Program-made: the position numbers and the translations under genes
Shown: in pieces, positions 1 through 7,995 of the stretch
Layout of the letters: every line of letters starts with the position of its first letter
How positions within the stretch are numbered: position 1 is the stretch's first letter
The notes under the pieces: model-generated
Database searches by the model: none
What the model saw: only the letters and a program-made list of their open reading frames with translations
What the model was told of the DNA's origin: nothing
DNA from: CAZGMC01 sp964526565
GTDB taxonomy: Bacteria > Pseudomonadota > Alphaproteobacteria > DSM-16000 > Inquilinaceae
NCBI GenBank assembly: GCA_964526565.1
Contig: CAZGMC010000057.1
Location: 1-28,688, forward strand
Direction of reading: 5' to 3'
DNA: 28,688 bases

Positions 1-752
1 TCAGTTTGTTGAACTCCGCCTCGATCTCGTAGACGGCGGTGAACTCGGCAAAGGTCCAGCGGCCGTATCGGTCCAGGTTGTTGACGCCGGGCACCCAGTA
101 GGCGCGCACCTTGGGGTGCGCCTCGACCACGCGGCAGAACTCCGCCTCCCAGTCGCTGTCGCAGACGACCCGGTTCACGTGGCATTTGCGCGGGTCGGTC
201 TGCCAGCGTCAGGGGATCGAGTGACCTGCCTGCGCTGCGACCTTTCTTCGGCAGCTTCCTGCCGATGTGTTCCCAAAGATTGCGGAACTTCGGCGTGTCG
301 CCACCCGGGATGTTGTCGGCGACCGGCACGCGCGGCAGCTTCACGATGCCGCATTCGATTGCATCCATGAGCGAGAAGTCGCTCATGGTCCAGGGGAACA
401 AGGTGCCTTCCGCATAACCCGAGCCGCGCAAAAAGAAAGGCGTGGCCGAGAGGTCGTAGACGAGCGATGTCCCGAGCCTGCGCTTGACCGCCTCGAGCCC
501 GGAGATCCACATCCGGGCGGCCTCGTTGTTGGCTTTGGCCTCGTCCTTGTCCTCGCCCTTGAGGTCGGCCTCGGTTTCGCCTTCGGCGTCTTTCACCCGC
601 TCGCGATAGCAGTGATGCGCCTCGTCATTCAGCACGACGACGTTCTTCATGCCCATCAATTCGGGCATGGCTCGCTGGAGCATCTGGCCTTCGGTCTCCA
701 GCGTCTGCAGCGTCTCGCCGCGCCGGGCCCGCAATGGCTGCATCATGTGCGA
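1..752 (-). pseudogene. Decayed type III-like restriction endonuclease/helicase (BPTD_3080-like), with two internal deletions
   Basis: Read on the minus strand, positions about 746 to 204 encode a family-typical stretch with a DEAH box (DEAHHCYRE, codons near 612-626), the helicase motif SATPFFLRGSGY (near 430-449) and VKLPRVPVADNIPG. At about 203-206 the frame breaks inside LDPLTL. The sequence resumes in another frame, behind an in-frame TGA, as WQTDPRKCHVN...VCDSDWEAEFC, a much later part of the family. At about 95-100 a second junction fuses KVRAY to WVPGVNNL, skipping in frame the endonuclease-core segment that normally lies between them. The last visible part, WTFAEFTAVYEIEAEF, reaches the window edge. 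Intact relatives are roughly 850-900 residues as I recall the family, so most of the protein is missing, including the N terminus. Such enzymes are ATP-dependent restriction subunits; this copy cannot be functional. Family recognition is from motif memory, not a search. Confidence 0.8.
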
Positions 753-761
753 GACAACTGA

Positions 762-905
762 CGCTACGCAAGCGAGACCACGGACGCGGAATGGGCGATG
801 ATCGAGCCGGTCATGCCGGCGCCGAAGCGGCCCGGGCGCCGGCGCACGACCAACCTGCGCCGCCGTCAGGTCGCCGGTGCGGCCGTGACGGCCTTCGAGG
901 ATTGA
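762..905 (+). mobile_element. Remnant of an IS5-type transposase (N-terminal end only)
   Basis: The frame reads RYASETTDAEWAMIEPVMPAPKRPGRRRTTNLRR, matching the N-terminal helix-turn-helix region of IS5-group transposases (typically ...DAEWALIEPLLP...GRPRTTDLR...). An in-frame TGA (759-761) stands where the start codon would be expected. After NLRR the sequence loses the family pattern and stops at 903-905, so no DDE catalytic core is present. The remnant begins right where the restriction pseudogene loses recognisable sequence, which suggests the insertion truncated that gene. No terminal inverted repeats or target duplication could be identified by eye. Confidence 0.6.
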
Positions 906-1717
906 TGAACGGCGGGCGCGGCGCCATCTCCCTGCCCATGCCTGCCGACACCGCTTCCAGACCCGCCGCCCCGGTCACTGCCGCCGTCGTCGTCATCGGC
1001 AACGAGATCCTGTCGGGGCGGACCCGCGATGCCAACCTGCCGTACCTGGCCAACCGGCTGAACGAGCTGGGCGTCCGGCTGGTCGAGGCGCGCGTGGTGC
1101 GCGACGAGCCGGCGGCCATCGTCGCCGCCGTCAACGAACTGCGGTTGCGGTGCGACTACGTGTTCACCTCGGGCGGCATCGGCCCGACCCACGACGACAT
1201 CACCGCCGCGGCCATCGCCGAGGCGTTCGGCACCGTGCTGGAGCGCAATGCCGAGGCGGTGCGCCGGCTGGAGAATCACTACGAGCCCGGCCAGCTCAAC
1301 GCCGCGCGGCTGACCATGGCCGACCTCCCCGCCGGCGCCGCGTTGATCGACAACCCGGTCAGCGCCGCGCCCGGCTTCCGGCTCGGCAACGTCCATGTGC
1401 TGGCCGGCGTGCCGGTCATCCTGCAGGCCATGTTCGAGACGCTGGCGCCGGGGCTCGTCGGCGGCGCACCGATGGTGGCGCGCACCGTGTCGAGCCATCT
1501 GACCGAGGGCACCCTGGCGAACCACGCCGCCGCCGTGCAGCGCGCCCACCCCGATGTCGAGATCGGCAGCTACCCGTTCCTGCGCCGCGGCCGGCTGGGC
1601 ACCAGCCTGGTCGTGCGCGGCAGTGACGCGGGAGCGGTGGACGCCGCCGTGCAGGCCGTCATCGCCGCCATCCGCACCCTGGGTGGCGAGCCGCTGACCG
1701 AACCGGTGGACGGCTGA
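905..1717 (+). CDS. CinA-type molybdopterin-binding (MoCF) domain protein
   Basis: The product (270 aa from 905) is a stand-alone MoCF/CinA N-terminal domain. The core starts at TAAVVVIGNEILSGRTRDAN and contains the diagnostic TSGGIGPTHDD loop, followed by the PGFRLGNVHVLAGVP segment typical of CinA N-terminal domains. The C-terminal nicotinamide-nucleotide deamidase domain of full-length CinA is absent, as in many short alphaproteobacterial members annotated 'competence/damage-inducible protein A'. The exact substrate is not known from sequence. ATG 905 has GAGG at 897-900 with short spacing; ATG 938 is an alternative that leaves the whole conserved domain intact. The start at 905 overlaps the stop of the IS5 remnant, so the native promoter may have been altered by that insertion. 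It is convergent with the downstream membrane protein. Confidence 0.85.
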   Translation: MNGGRGAISLPMPADTASRPAAPVTAAVVVIGNEILSGRTRDANLPYLANRLNELGVRLVEARVVRDEPAAIVAAVNELRLRCDYVFTSGGIGPTHDDITAAAIAEAFGTVLERNAEAVRRLENHYEPGQLNAARLTMADLPAGAALIDNPVSAAPGFRLGNVHVLAGVPVILQAMFETLAPGLVGGAPMVARTVSSHLTEGTLANHAAAVQRAHPDVEIGSYPFLRRGRLGTSLVVRGSDAGAVDAAVQAVIAAIRTLGGEPLTEPVDG

Positions 1718-1723
1718 CCCTCT

Positions 1724-1762
1724 GCCGGCCGGGACCAGGGCCGGGGATCAGGGCTGGCCGGC
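1724..1762. terminator. Weak candidate bidirectional terminator between convergent genes
   Basis: GCCGGCC (1724-1730) pairs with GGCCGGC (1756-1762) around a 25-nt spacer between two convergent genes that are only 53 bp apart. There is no T-tract, and such GC palindromes arise easily in this composition, so this is only a position-based suggestion. Confidence 0.2.
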
Positions 1763-1770
1763 GCTGGCCG

Positions 1771-2352
1771 TCAGCCGGCCTCGGGCACCAGGAACGGACC
1801 CAGGGCCAGCCCGGCGACCATCAGGATCATGAACATCGAGATCAGCGTCATGAAGAAGTGCCGCCCGCGCACCGCGGGCGGCACCCACATGACCAGCGGA
1901 ATGTTCCGGTACAGGATGATCATGGAGTAGACCAGTCCGGCCAGCCCGGCGATCACGCCAAGCAGCGGGATCGGCAGCACGGCTTCGCCGACGTACAGTG
2001 GCGTCATGGCCAGCGCCACCAGCACGAAGCCGCGGCTGAAGTCGTTCACCCCGCCGAACATGCCGGCGAAGAACGCCACCAGCGCCGCCATCAGCGCCAC
2101 CATGACGAAGTTGACCAGGACGCGCATGAGCAGGAGGAACATCAGCTCGATCAGTCCCGCCCCGCCGGTGGCCGGCAGGAACACCAGCGACAGCACGGTC
2201 GAGGTCACCGCGCTGCCGGCGATCAGCGGCACGGCGTGTTCGCGGGCCACCACCTGCCATGGCGGGATCGGCTGGACATGCTCCCCCAGCGTGCCGTCCG
2301 GGTCGACCACCATGCCCCGGATGCGCCCCACCATTGCCGCCACATCGACCAT
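1771..2352 (-). CDS. Yip1-domain integral membrane protein
   Basis: A 193-aa protein beginning MVDVAAMVGRIRGMVVDPDGT. The opening pattern (short soluble N terminus, then RIRGMVVDP...W and about five hydrophobic segments) is that of bacterial Yip1-family proteins. Hydrophobic stretches include LIAGSAVTSTVLSLVFLPA, the LMFLLLMRVLVNFVMVALM region, FVLVALAMTPLYVG, LLGVIAGLAGLVYSMIIL and FFMTLISMFMILMVAGLAL. These place it in the inner membrane. The family is poorly characterised in bacteria and no catalytic residues are visible. It is transcribed divergently from the RNA methyltransferase at 2488, with a 135-bp shared spacer. A longer start (MYSARHGHF...) exists upstream, but the conserved pattern begins at the chosen ATG. 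Confidence 0.75.
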   Translation of the reverse strand: MVDVAAMVGRIRGMVVDPDGTLGEHVQPIPPWQVVAREHAVPLIAGSAVTSTVLSLVFLPATGGAGLIELMFLLLMRVLVNFVMVALMAALVAFFAGMFGGVNDFSRGFVLVALAMTPLYVGEAVLPIPLLGVIAGLAGLVYSMIILYRNIPLVMWVPPAVRGRHFFMTLISMFMILMVAGLALGPFLVPEAG

Positions 2353-2487
2353 CGCCGTTTCGCCCGTACCGCGCCGGAAGTGCCCGTGTCTCGCGCTATA
2401 CATAGGCGCCGGGCACGGGTTTTCGACACGCGGCTTTTCGACAGGGACGACTTGCCCGGCCGCCGGCCGCCGCCCAGGTCTGCCGCC

Positions 2488-3807
2488 ATGACCACATCTC
2501 GCAGCGCCTTTCGACCCGGCAGCCGGCCCCCAGGCCCGCACCGCCACAGCGAGGTCGAGCTGACCATCGACCATGTCGGCGCCCTGGGCGACGGCGTCGC
2601 CGATCTGGACGGCGTGCCGGTGTACGTGCCCGCGACCGCGCCCGGCGACCGCGTACGCGTCCGCCTGGGCGAGCGGCGCGGCGACGGCATCGGCGCCGAC
2701 CCGATCGAGCTGCTCACCCCCGGCGACGGCCGCACCGAGCCGCCGTGCCCGCACTTCGGTGGCTGCGGCGGCTGCCTGGCCCAGCACCTGCGGCCCGACC
2801 TGTACGGCCAGTGGAAGGTCGGCCTGCTGCGCCAGGCGCTCGACCGGCGCGGGCTGGGCGAGGTGACGGTCGCGCCGCTGGTCGCCACGCCACCGCAAAG
2901 CCGCCGGCGCGCCGTGCTGGTCGCCCGCCGCGGCCGGCGTGGCGTGTTCCTGGGCTTCAACGAGCACCGCAGCAGCCGGATCGCCGACCTGGAGGTCTGT
3001 CACGTGCTGCGGCCGGAGATCGTCGCCCTGCTGCCCGGCCTGCGCGGGCTGCTGGCCCGGCTGCTGGCCGAAAGCGAGGCCATGGACGTGGCGATCACCG
3101 TGCTCGACGACGGCCTCGACGTGGTGCTGGTTGCCGGGCGGGAGCCTGACCTGGCGGCGCGGGAGGCGATGGCCGCGGCGGCTGCCCGGCTCGACCTGGC
3201 GCGGCTGTCGTGGCGCCGCGGCGAGGGGCCGGTGGAGCCGGTTGCCCATCGCCGCCGCGGCGTCGTCCGATTCGGCGGCATCCCGGTGCGGCTGCCGCCG
3301 GGCGGCTTCCTGCAGGCCTCGGCCGAGGGCGAGGCGGCGCTGGTGTCGCTGGTGCAGGCCGGCGTCGGCGCCGCCGCCCGGGTCGTCGATCTGTTCGCCG
3401 GGGCCGGCACCTTCACCCTGCCGCTGCAGGCGGGGGCGCGGGTGCTGGCCGTGGACGCGGACCGCGACGCCATGGCCGCGCTCGGACTGGGTGTCCGCGA
3501 GGCCGGGCTGGCCGGGCGCGTCGAGACTGCGGTGCGCGACCTCTACCGCGACCCGCTGACGGCGGCCGAGCTGGCCGCCGCCGATGCCGTCGTGTTCGAC
3601 CCGCCGCGCTCCGGCGGCCGCGCCCAGGCGGCGGAGATCGCCGCGGCCGGCGTGCCGACGGTGGCCGCCGTGTCGTGCAACCCGGCCACGTTCGCCCGCG
3701 ATGCCCGCGTGCTGGTCGATGCCGGCTATCGGGCGGAGCCGGTCACGCCGGTCGACCAGTTCCTGTGGTCGCCGCACCTGGAGGTGGTCGGGATGTTCCG
3801 GCGCTGA
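2488..3807 (+). CDS. Class I SAM-dependent RNA m5U methyltransferase (RlmD/RumA/TrmA family)
   Basis: This 439-aa protein has the full family layout. A TRAM domain lies near residues 20-75 (EVELTIDHVGALGDGVADLDG...). A 4Fe-4S site is formed by C87, C93 and C96 in PCPHFGGCGGC, with C171 in EVCHVL. The SAM motif is VVDLFAGAGTFTLPL. FDPPRSGG supplies the catalytic Asp loop, and the nucleophile is C397 in AVSCNPATFARD. By family knowledge it methylates C5 of a uridine in rRNA (23S) or tRNA; the exact target cannot be set from sequence. It may form its own transcription unit: it is divergent from the Yip1-like gene and lies 132 bp before the aminopeptidase. All key residues are present. Confidence 0.9.
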   Translation: MTTSRSAFRPGSRPPGPHRHSEVELTIDHVGALGDGVADLDGVPVYVPATAPGDRVRVRLGERRGDGIGADPIELLTPGDGRTEPPCPHFGGCGGCLAQHLRPDLYGQWKVGLLRQALDRRGLGEVTVAPLVATPPQSRRRAVLVARRGRRGVFLGFNEHRSSRIADLEVCHVLRPEIVALLPGLRGLLARLLAESEAMDVAITVLDDGLDVVLVAGREPDLAAREAMAAAAARLDLARLSWRRGEGPVEPVAHRRRGVVRFGGIPVRLPPGGFLQASAEGEAALVSLVQAGVGAAARVVDLFAGAGTFTLPLQAGARVLAVDADRDAMAALGLGVREAGLAGRVETAVRDLYRDPLTAAELAAADAVVFDPPRSGGRAQAAEIAAAGVPTVAAVSCNPATFARDARVLVDAGYRAEPVTPVDQFLWSPHLEVVGMFRR

Positions 3808-3939
3808 CACTGCCGTTCGCCATTCGGTCGCCGGCGCGGCACGAACGGTTGGCGCCTTGCGCCAGGTCAATGCCGTCAGGCGTGCGGCCCGGCACGATGG
3901 CATGAACCCTCGAAAGAAAATTCCGGAAACGAGCTTTTC

Positions 3940-5961
3940 ATGGACCGAATCGATACCGACGACTCGGCCTTGGCCGGGCTCATTCGCGATGCGCATTTCG
4001 ACGGCTCGCCGGCGGATTTGCGTGACCTGCTCGCCGGCATCAACGCGGCGCCACCGGCCGTGGACGCCGATGCCTGGCTGACGCTGGTGGCGCCGGAGGC
4101 CGGTGCCGACGTGGCCGAACGGCTGCGCCGGGTGCGGGCCGGGCTGGCTGCCGGCGCGACCGTCGCCGAGGCGCCGCCCGACGAGCGCCTGGCCGCGCTG
4201 CGCGAGGAGCTGCGCCGCCGCGAGTTGACCGGCTTCGTCGTGCCCCGCGCCGATGCCTGCCACAGCGAGTTCCTGCCGGCCCGCGCCGAGCGGCTGGCCT
4301 GGCTGACCGGCTTTACGGGGTCGGCCGGTGTCGCCGTCGTGTTCCTGGAGACCGCGGCGATCTTTGTCGACGGCCGCTATACGCTGCAGGCGGCGGCGCA
4401 GGTGGACACCGACCGGTTCGTCTGCAAGCACCTGATTGAGGAGCCGCCGGTCGACTGGATCCGGGCCACCCTGCCCGACGGCGGCCGCCTGGGCTATGAC
4501 CCCTGGCTGCACACGGTGAGCTGGGTCGAGCGCCTGCGCAAGGCGGCGGAAGAGGCCGGCGGCGAGCTGGTGGCGGTCGACGACAACCCGGTCGACGCCA
4601 TCTGGCACACCCAGCCGCCGCTGCCGCTGGCGCCGGTGGTGCCGCACGCCCTGTCGTTCGCCGGCCAGCCGTCGCGCGAGAAGCGTGCCGCCCTGGCCGA
4701 GGCGATGGCGCGCGAGGGCGTCGACGCCGTGGTGCTGACCGCGCCCGAGTCGATTGCCTGGCTCCTCAATATCAGGGGCGGCGACGTGCCCAACACGCCG
4801 CTGCCGCTGGCCTTCGCCATCCTGGAGTCGGATGCCCGCGTCACCCTGTTCATCGACCGGCGCAAGCTCTCCCCCGGCCTTGACGTCCACCTCGGCAACC
4901 AGGTGGCGATCGCGCCGCCGCACAGCCTGGGCCCGGCCCTCGACCGGCTCGGCCACGAGGGCCGGACCGTCCAGGCCGACCCGGCCGCCGCCGCTGCCTG
5001 GGTGTTCGAACGGCTGCACCGCTGCGGCGCCACGATCCGCCGCGAGGTCGACCCGTGCGTGCTGCCCAAGGCGCGGAAGAACGAGGTCGAGCTGGCCGGG
5101 GCACGCGCCGCCCATGTCCGCGACGGCGCCGCCATCTGCCGGTTCCTGGCCTGGCTGGCCGGCGAGGTGCCGACCGGGCACATTTCGGAGTGCGACGCGG
5201 CCGAGCGGCTGATGGCGTTGCGTGCCGAGGGCGACCTGTACCGCGGCAGCAGCTTCGATGCGATCTCGGCGGCCGGTCCGAACGCTGCCATCGTGCACTA
5301 CCGCGCCTCGGCGGAGACCAACCGCCGGCTCGAGCCCGACTCGCTCTACCTGATCGACAGCGGCGCCCAGTACCTGGACGGCACCACGGACATCACCCGC
5401 ACGGTCGCCGTGGGGGAGCCGTCCGGGGAGATGCGCGAGCGGTTCACCCGCGTGCTCAAGGGCCATATCGCCATCACCACGGCGCGCTTCCCGGCCGGCA
5501 CCACGGGCCCGCAGCTCGACGCCCTGGCGCGGCAGTTCCTGTGGCAGGCCGGGCTGGACTTCGACCACGGCACCGGCCACGGCGTCGGCAGCTATCTGGG
5601 CGTCCACGAGGGGCCGCAGCGCATCTCCAAGATGTCCAACAACGTCGCCCTGGAGCCGGGCATGATCCTGTCCAACGAACCAGGCTACTACAAGACCGGC
5701 GCCTACGGCATCCGCGTCGAGAACCTGATCGTGGTCAACCGGTGTGACGAGCTGGACGAGGCCGAGCGGCCGATGCTGGACTTCGAGGTGTTGACCCTGG
5801 CCCCCATCGACCGGGCCCTGGTCGAGCCGGGGTTGATGAGTGCCGCCGAGCTGGCCTGGCTGGACGCCTACCATGCGGGGGTGCGGGCCACGATCCGGCC
5901 GCTGGTGGATGACGGCGTGGCGACCTGGCTGGACGTCGCCACCGCGCCGCTGTCGGCCTGA
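3940..5961 (+). CDS. Aminopeptidase P family (M24B Xaa-Pro) metallopeptidase with extra N-terminal region
   Basis: A 673-aa M24B metallopeptidase that removes N-terminal residues preceding proline. The dinuclear metal ligands are all visible: D473 and D484 (YLIDSGAQYLDGTTDITR), H547 (HGTGHGVG), E580 (SNEPGYY) and E594 (RVENLIV). The creatinase-type N-terminal domains start near residue 86 at DERLAALREELRRR and continue with GFVVPRADACHSEFLPARAERLAWLTGFTGSAG. About 80 residues precede this, including DLRDLLAGINAAPPAVDADAW, and are not part of the usual fold; typical relatives are near 600 aa. The start at 3940 follows a purine-rich CCGGAAAC about 10 bp upstream. The protein is probably cytoplasmic, as no signal peptide is present. 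The next gene begins 6 bp after its stop, implying cotranscription. Confidence 0.92.
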   Translation: MDRIDTDDSALAGLIRDAHFDGSPADLRDLLAGINAAPPAVDADAWLTLVAPEAGADVAERLRRVRAGLAAGATVAEAPPDERLAALREELRRRELTGFVVPRADACHSEFLPARAERLAWLTGFTGSAGVAVVFLETAAIFVDGRYTLQAAAQVDTDRFVCKHLIEEPPVDWIRATLPDGGRLGYDPWLHTVSWVERLRKAAEEAGGELVAVDDNPVDAIWHTQPPLPLAPVVPHALSFAGQPSREKRAALAEAMAREGVDAVVLTAPESIAWLLNIRGGDVPNTPLPLAFAILESDARVTLFIDRRKLSPGLDVHLGNQVAIAPPHSLGPALDRLGHEGRTVQADPAAAAAWVFERLHRCGATIRREVDPCVLPKARKNEVELAGARAAHVRDGAAICRFLAWLAGEVPTGHISECDAAERLMALRAEGDLYRGSSFDAISAAGPNAAIVHYRASAETNRRLEPDSLYLIDSGAQYLDGTTDITRTVAVGEPSGEMRERFTRVLKGHIAITTARFPAGTTGPQLDALARQFLWQAGLDFDHGTGHGVGSYLGVHEGPQRISKMSNNVALEPGMILSNEPGYYKTGAYGIRVENLIVVNRCDELDEAERPMLDFEVLTLAPIDRALVEPGLMSAAELAWLDAYHAGVRATIRPLVDDGVATWLDVATAPLSA

Positions 5962-5967
5962 CCGCCC

Positions 5968-6642
5968 ATGCTTTCCGATCTGGCGCGGGCCTTCGCCCAG
6001 CTCGATGATCCGGCGGTGCGGCGGGTGGCGTGGCGCGGCTTCGGGGTTGCGGCGGTGGTGCTGGCGGGGCTGGTGGCGGGGCTGGCGGTCACCCTGCTGC
6101 AGGTCGACCTGGTCGGCTGGGTCTGGCTCGACTGGACCATTGACGTGCTCGGCGGCGTGGCCGTGCTGGTCCTGGCCATCCTGCTGTTTCCGGCGGTGGC
6201 CGGCATCATCACCAGCTTCTTCCTGGACGACGTCTGCACGGCCGTGGAGCGGCGCCACTACCCCGGCCTGCCACCGCCGCGATCCCAGGGCATTGCCGAG
6301 GGAATCGGCACGGCGCTGCGGTTCACCGGCATCCTGCTGCTGGCCAACGCTGCGGCGTTCGTCGTCGCATACTGGATCCCGCTGCTCAACGTCGTGGTGT
6401 TCTACCTCGTCAATGGCTATCTTCTCGGCCGCGAGTACTTCGAGATGGTTGCCCTGCGCCGCGTGCCGTCGGCCGGGTTGCGCCGCCTGCGGCGACGGCA
6501 CGGTGCGCGCCTGCTGATGGCCGGCATCGTGATCGCCCTGCTGCTGACGGTACCGATCCTCAACCTGCTGACGCCGATCGTGGCCACGGCCTTCATGGTC
6601 CATGTCTATGCACGCGTCGCGGAAGTACAGTTGCGGCGGTGA
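5968..6642 (+). CDS. EI24 (CysZ-like) family membrane protein
   Basis: A 224-aa inner-membrane protein with hydrophobic segments near residues 25-48, 52-80, 115-150 and 185-215. The sequence YLVNGYLLGREYFEMVALRR, followed by an Arg-rich loop, is the hallmark of the EI24/CysZ family. CysZ members take part in sulfate uptake, but most alphaproteobacterial EI24 proteins have no assigned role, so function is left open. It starts 6 bp after the aminopeptidase stop and is probably translated from the same mRNA. No sulfate assimilation genes are nearby, so the context does not support a CysZ role. Confidence 0.82.
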   Translation: MLSDLARAFAQLDDPAVRRVAWRGFGVAAVVLAGLVAGLAVTLLQVDLVGWVWLDWTIDVLGGVAVLVLAILLFPAVAGIITSFFLDDVCTAVERRHYPGLPPPRSQGIAEGIGTALRFTGILLLANAAAFVVAYWIPLLNVVVFYLVNGYLLGREYFEMVALRRVPSAGLRRLRRRHGARLLMAGIVIALLLTVPILNLLTPIVATAFMVHVYARVAEVQLRR

Positions 6643-6887
6643 CTTGTGAAAAAGACCGGCCGTCTGCCTGAGAACACGCTTCCGGTTGTGCGAATTCATG
6701 GTAGATTTCGCGTTGCTGCGCGTCCGCGCTCCGTCAGTCAGCGAGGTATCCGTTGGTGTTCCGCCGTCGTCACACCATCCCCGGCGCTCCGCACGAACCG
6801 GACAGTCCGGGCCAGACCAGGTCGCAACAGGAGCCGGCTGAGGCCAGGGCATCAACGCCCACATCCGGTTCCAATGAGGGAGCTGCC

Positions 6888-7493
6888 ATGAAGTCGCCCA
6901 ATCCCGCCCAGCCTTCCGAGTATTCCCGGCGCTCCATGGACATCCCGGGCATGCCGCCGCGGCGCCGGATGGCGGACGACGAGCCCGCGGCGTCCTCGTC
7001 GCCGGCCCCCGCCGCCACGGCATCGGCGCCGGCCGGGAACCGCGAGGGCGCCGACCGCCAGCTCATCGTCGGCCGCGACATCTCGCTGACCGGCGAGATC
7101 ACCGCCTGCGACCATCTGGTCGTCGAGGGCCGCATCGAGGCGACGCTGCGCGACTGCCGGATCATCCAGGTCGCCGACGGCGGCACCTTCAAGGGCTCGG
7201 CGGAGATCGAGGAGGCGGAGATCGGCGGCCGCTTCGAGGGTGACCTCAGCGTGCGCGGCAAGCTCAAGGTGCACGGCACCGGCAACATCTCCGGCACCAT
7301 CCGCTATGGCCAGCTCGAGGTGGAGGTCGGTGGCCGGCTGACCGGCGAGATCGCGCCGCTCGACGACGACCGCGGCGACAGCCCGGCAGCGGAGTCGCCC
7401 ACCGTGGTGGCCCGTGCTCCCTTCGCCCCCGCCCCGCCGGCGGCCTCGTCCGCGCCGGAACCGGAGGCTGCGAGTGACGGCGGGCAGGAATGA
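6888..7493 (+). CDS. Bactofilin (polymer-forming cytoskeletal protein)
   Basis: The 201-aa product has a central right-handed beta-helix bactofilin domain at about residues 55-155 (RQLIVGRDISLTGEITACDHLVVEGRI...), with the typical repeated G-x-hydrophobic pattern. Pro/Ala-rich disordered tails flank it, as usual for the family. RRSMDIPGMPPRR just before the domain resembles the N-terminal membrane-interaction segment of alphaproteobacterial bactofilins. Bactofilins form nucleotide-independent filaments involved in cell shape and envelope growth. ATG 6888 is chosen because GAGGGAG (6876-6882) sits 5 bp upstream. An in-frame TTG/GTG at 6753/6756 would add 44-45 residues starting VFRRRHTIPG, and this cannot be excluded because many bactofilins begin with MF(R/S)-basic residues. 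The 245 bp before it hold no other recognised gene. The lipoprotein overlaps its 3' end. Confidence 0.88.
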   Translation: MKSPNPAQPSEYSRRSMDIPGMPPRRRMADDEPAASSSPAPAATASAPAGNREGADRQLIVGRDISLTGEITACDHLVVEGRIEATLRDCRIIQVADGGTFKGSAEIEEAEIGGRFEGDLSVRGKLKVHGTGNISGTIRYGQLEVEVGGRLTGEIAPLDDDRGDSPAAESPTVVARAPFAPAPPAASSAPEPEAASDGGQE

Positions 7494-7905
7494 CCGGCGC
7501 CGCGGCCGTGGCCCGCTGATCGCGGCGGCGGCGGCGGTGCTGCTCGCCGCCTGCACCACGTCGGGTGGCGGGTCGGGTGGCGGGTCGGGCGGCGGGTCGG
7601 GCGGCGGGTCGGGCGGTGCCGGTGCCGGGGCCCGGTCGGGAGGCAGTGCGCGCGACGTCGATCCGCAACAGCTCATGGGGCTGGCGCCGTCGGCGGTCAC
7701 GGCCATGCTGGGTGAGCCGGAACTGCGCCGCAGCGAGGGGCCGGCCGAGGTCTGGCTGTACCGCTCCGGCCGCTGCGCCTTCGACGTGGTCATCGACGAC
7801 GCCGCCGGCCAGGGCCGTCGCGTGGTCCATTACGAAGCGCGTGCGCGCGCCGGCGGCGCAGTCCCCCCGCCGCAGTGCCTGGGCGAGATCGTCGCGGGGA
7901 TGTAG
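7474..7905 (+). CDS. Small lipoprotein with Gly-Ser repeat tether
   Basis: A 143-aa protein read from GTG 7474, which has a near-perfect Shine-Dalgarno GGAGG (7463-7467) 6 bp upstream and lies inside the end of the bactofilin gene (20-bp overlap, translational coupling). A basic N-region, a hydrophobic stretch and the lipobox LLAAC (lipidated Cys27) predict export and acylation. A (GGGS)n linker encoded by a 12-bp tandem array follows directly. The folded part, LMGLAPSAVTAMLGEPELRRSEGPAEVWLYRSGRCAFDVVI, resembles the small BamE/SmpA-like lipoproteins common in Alphaproteobacteria ('L-G-x-P...R-x-E-G-P-A-x-V-W-x-Y'). Coupling to a bactofilin suggests a role at the envelope, but this is inference. 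Confidence 0.82.
   Translation: MTAGRNDRRRGRGPLIAAAAAVLLAACTTSGGGSGGGSGGGSGGGSGGAGAGARSGGSARDVDPQQLMGLAPSAVTAMLGEPELRRSEGPAEVWLYRSGRCAFDVVIDDAAGQGRRVVHYEARARAGGAVPPPQCLGEIVAGM
7561..7620 (+). repeat. 12-bp tandem array in the lipoprotein gene
   Basis: There are five consecutive 12-bp units (TCGGGTGGCGGG twice, TCGGGCGGCGGG twice, then TCGGGCGGTGCC). They encode S-G-G-G repeats directly after the lipidated cysteine. The unit length keeps frame, so gain or loss of copies would change only tether length. Confidence 0.9.
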
Positions 7906-7995
7906 ACTCGGCGCGCCGGCGCCCGTCGCACCGATCGGGTCACGGCCGCCCTTGCCGTGCCCGGACGGGGTGCCGGCCGCGCTGGACGGAAAGCC

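Noticed and set aside
1771..7023. A 1750-residue open frame on the minus strand
   Set aside because: Only its last 193 residues form a real protein (the Yip1-like gene). The rest is antisense to well-supported genes and has the His/Arg/Gln-rich composition of a high-GC shadow frame.
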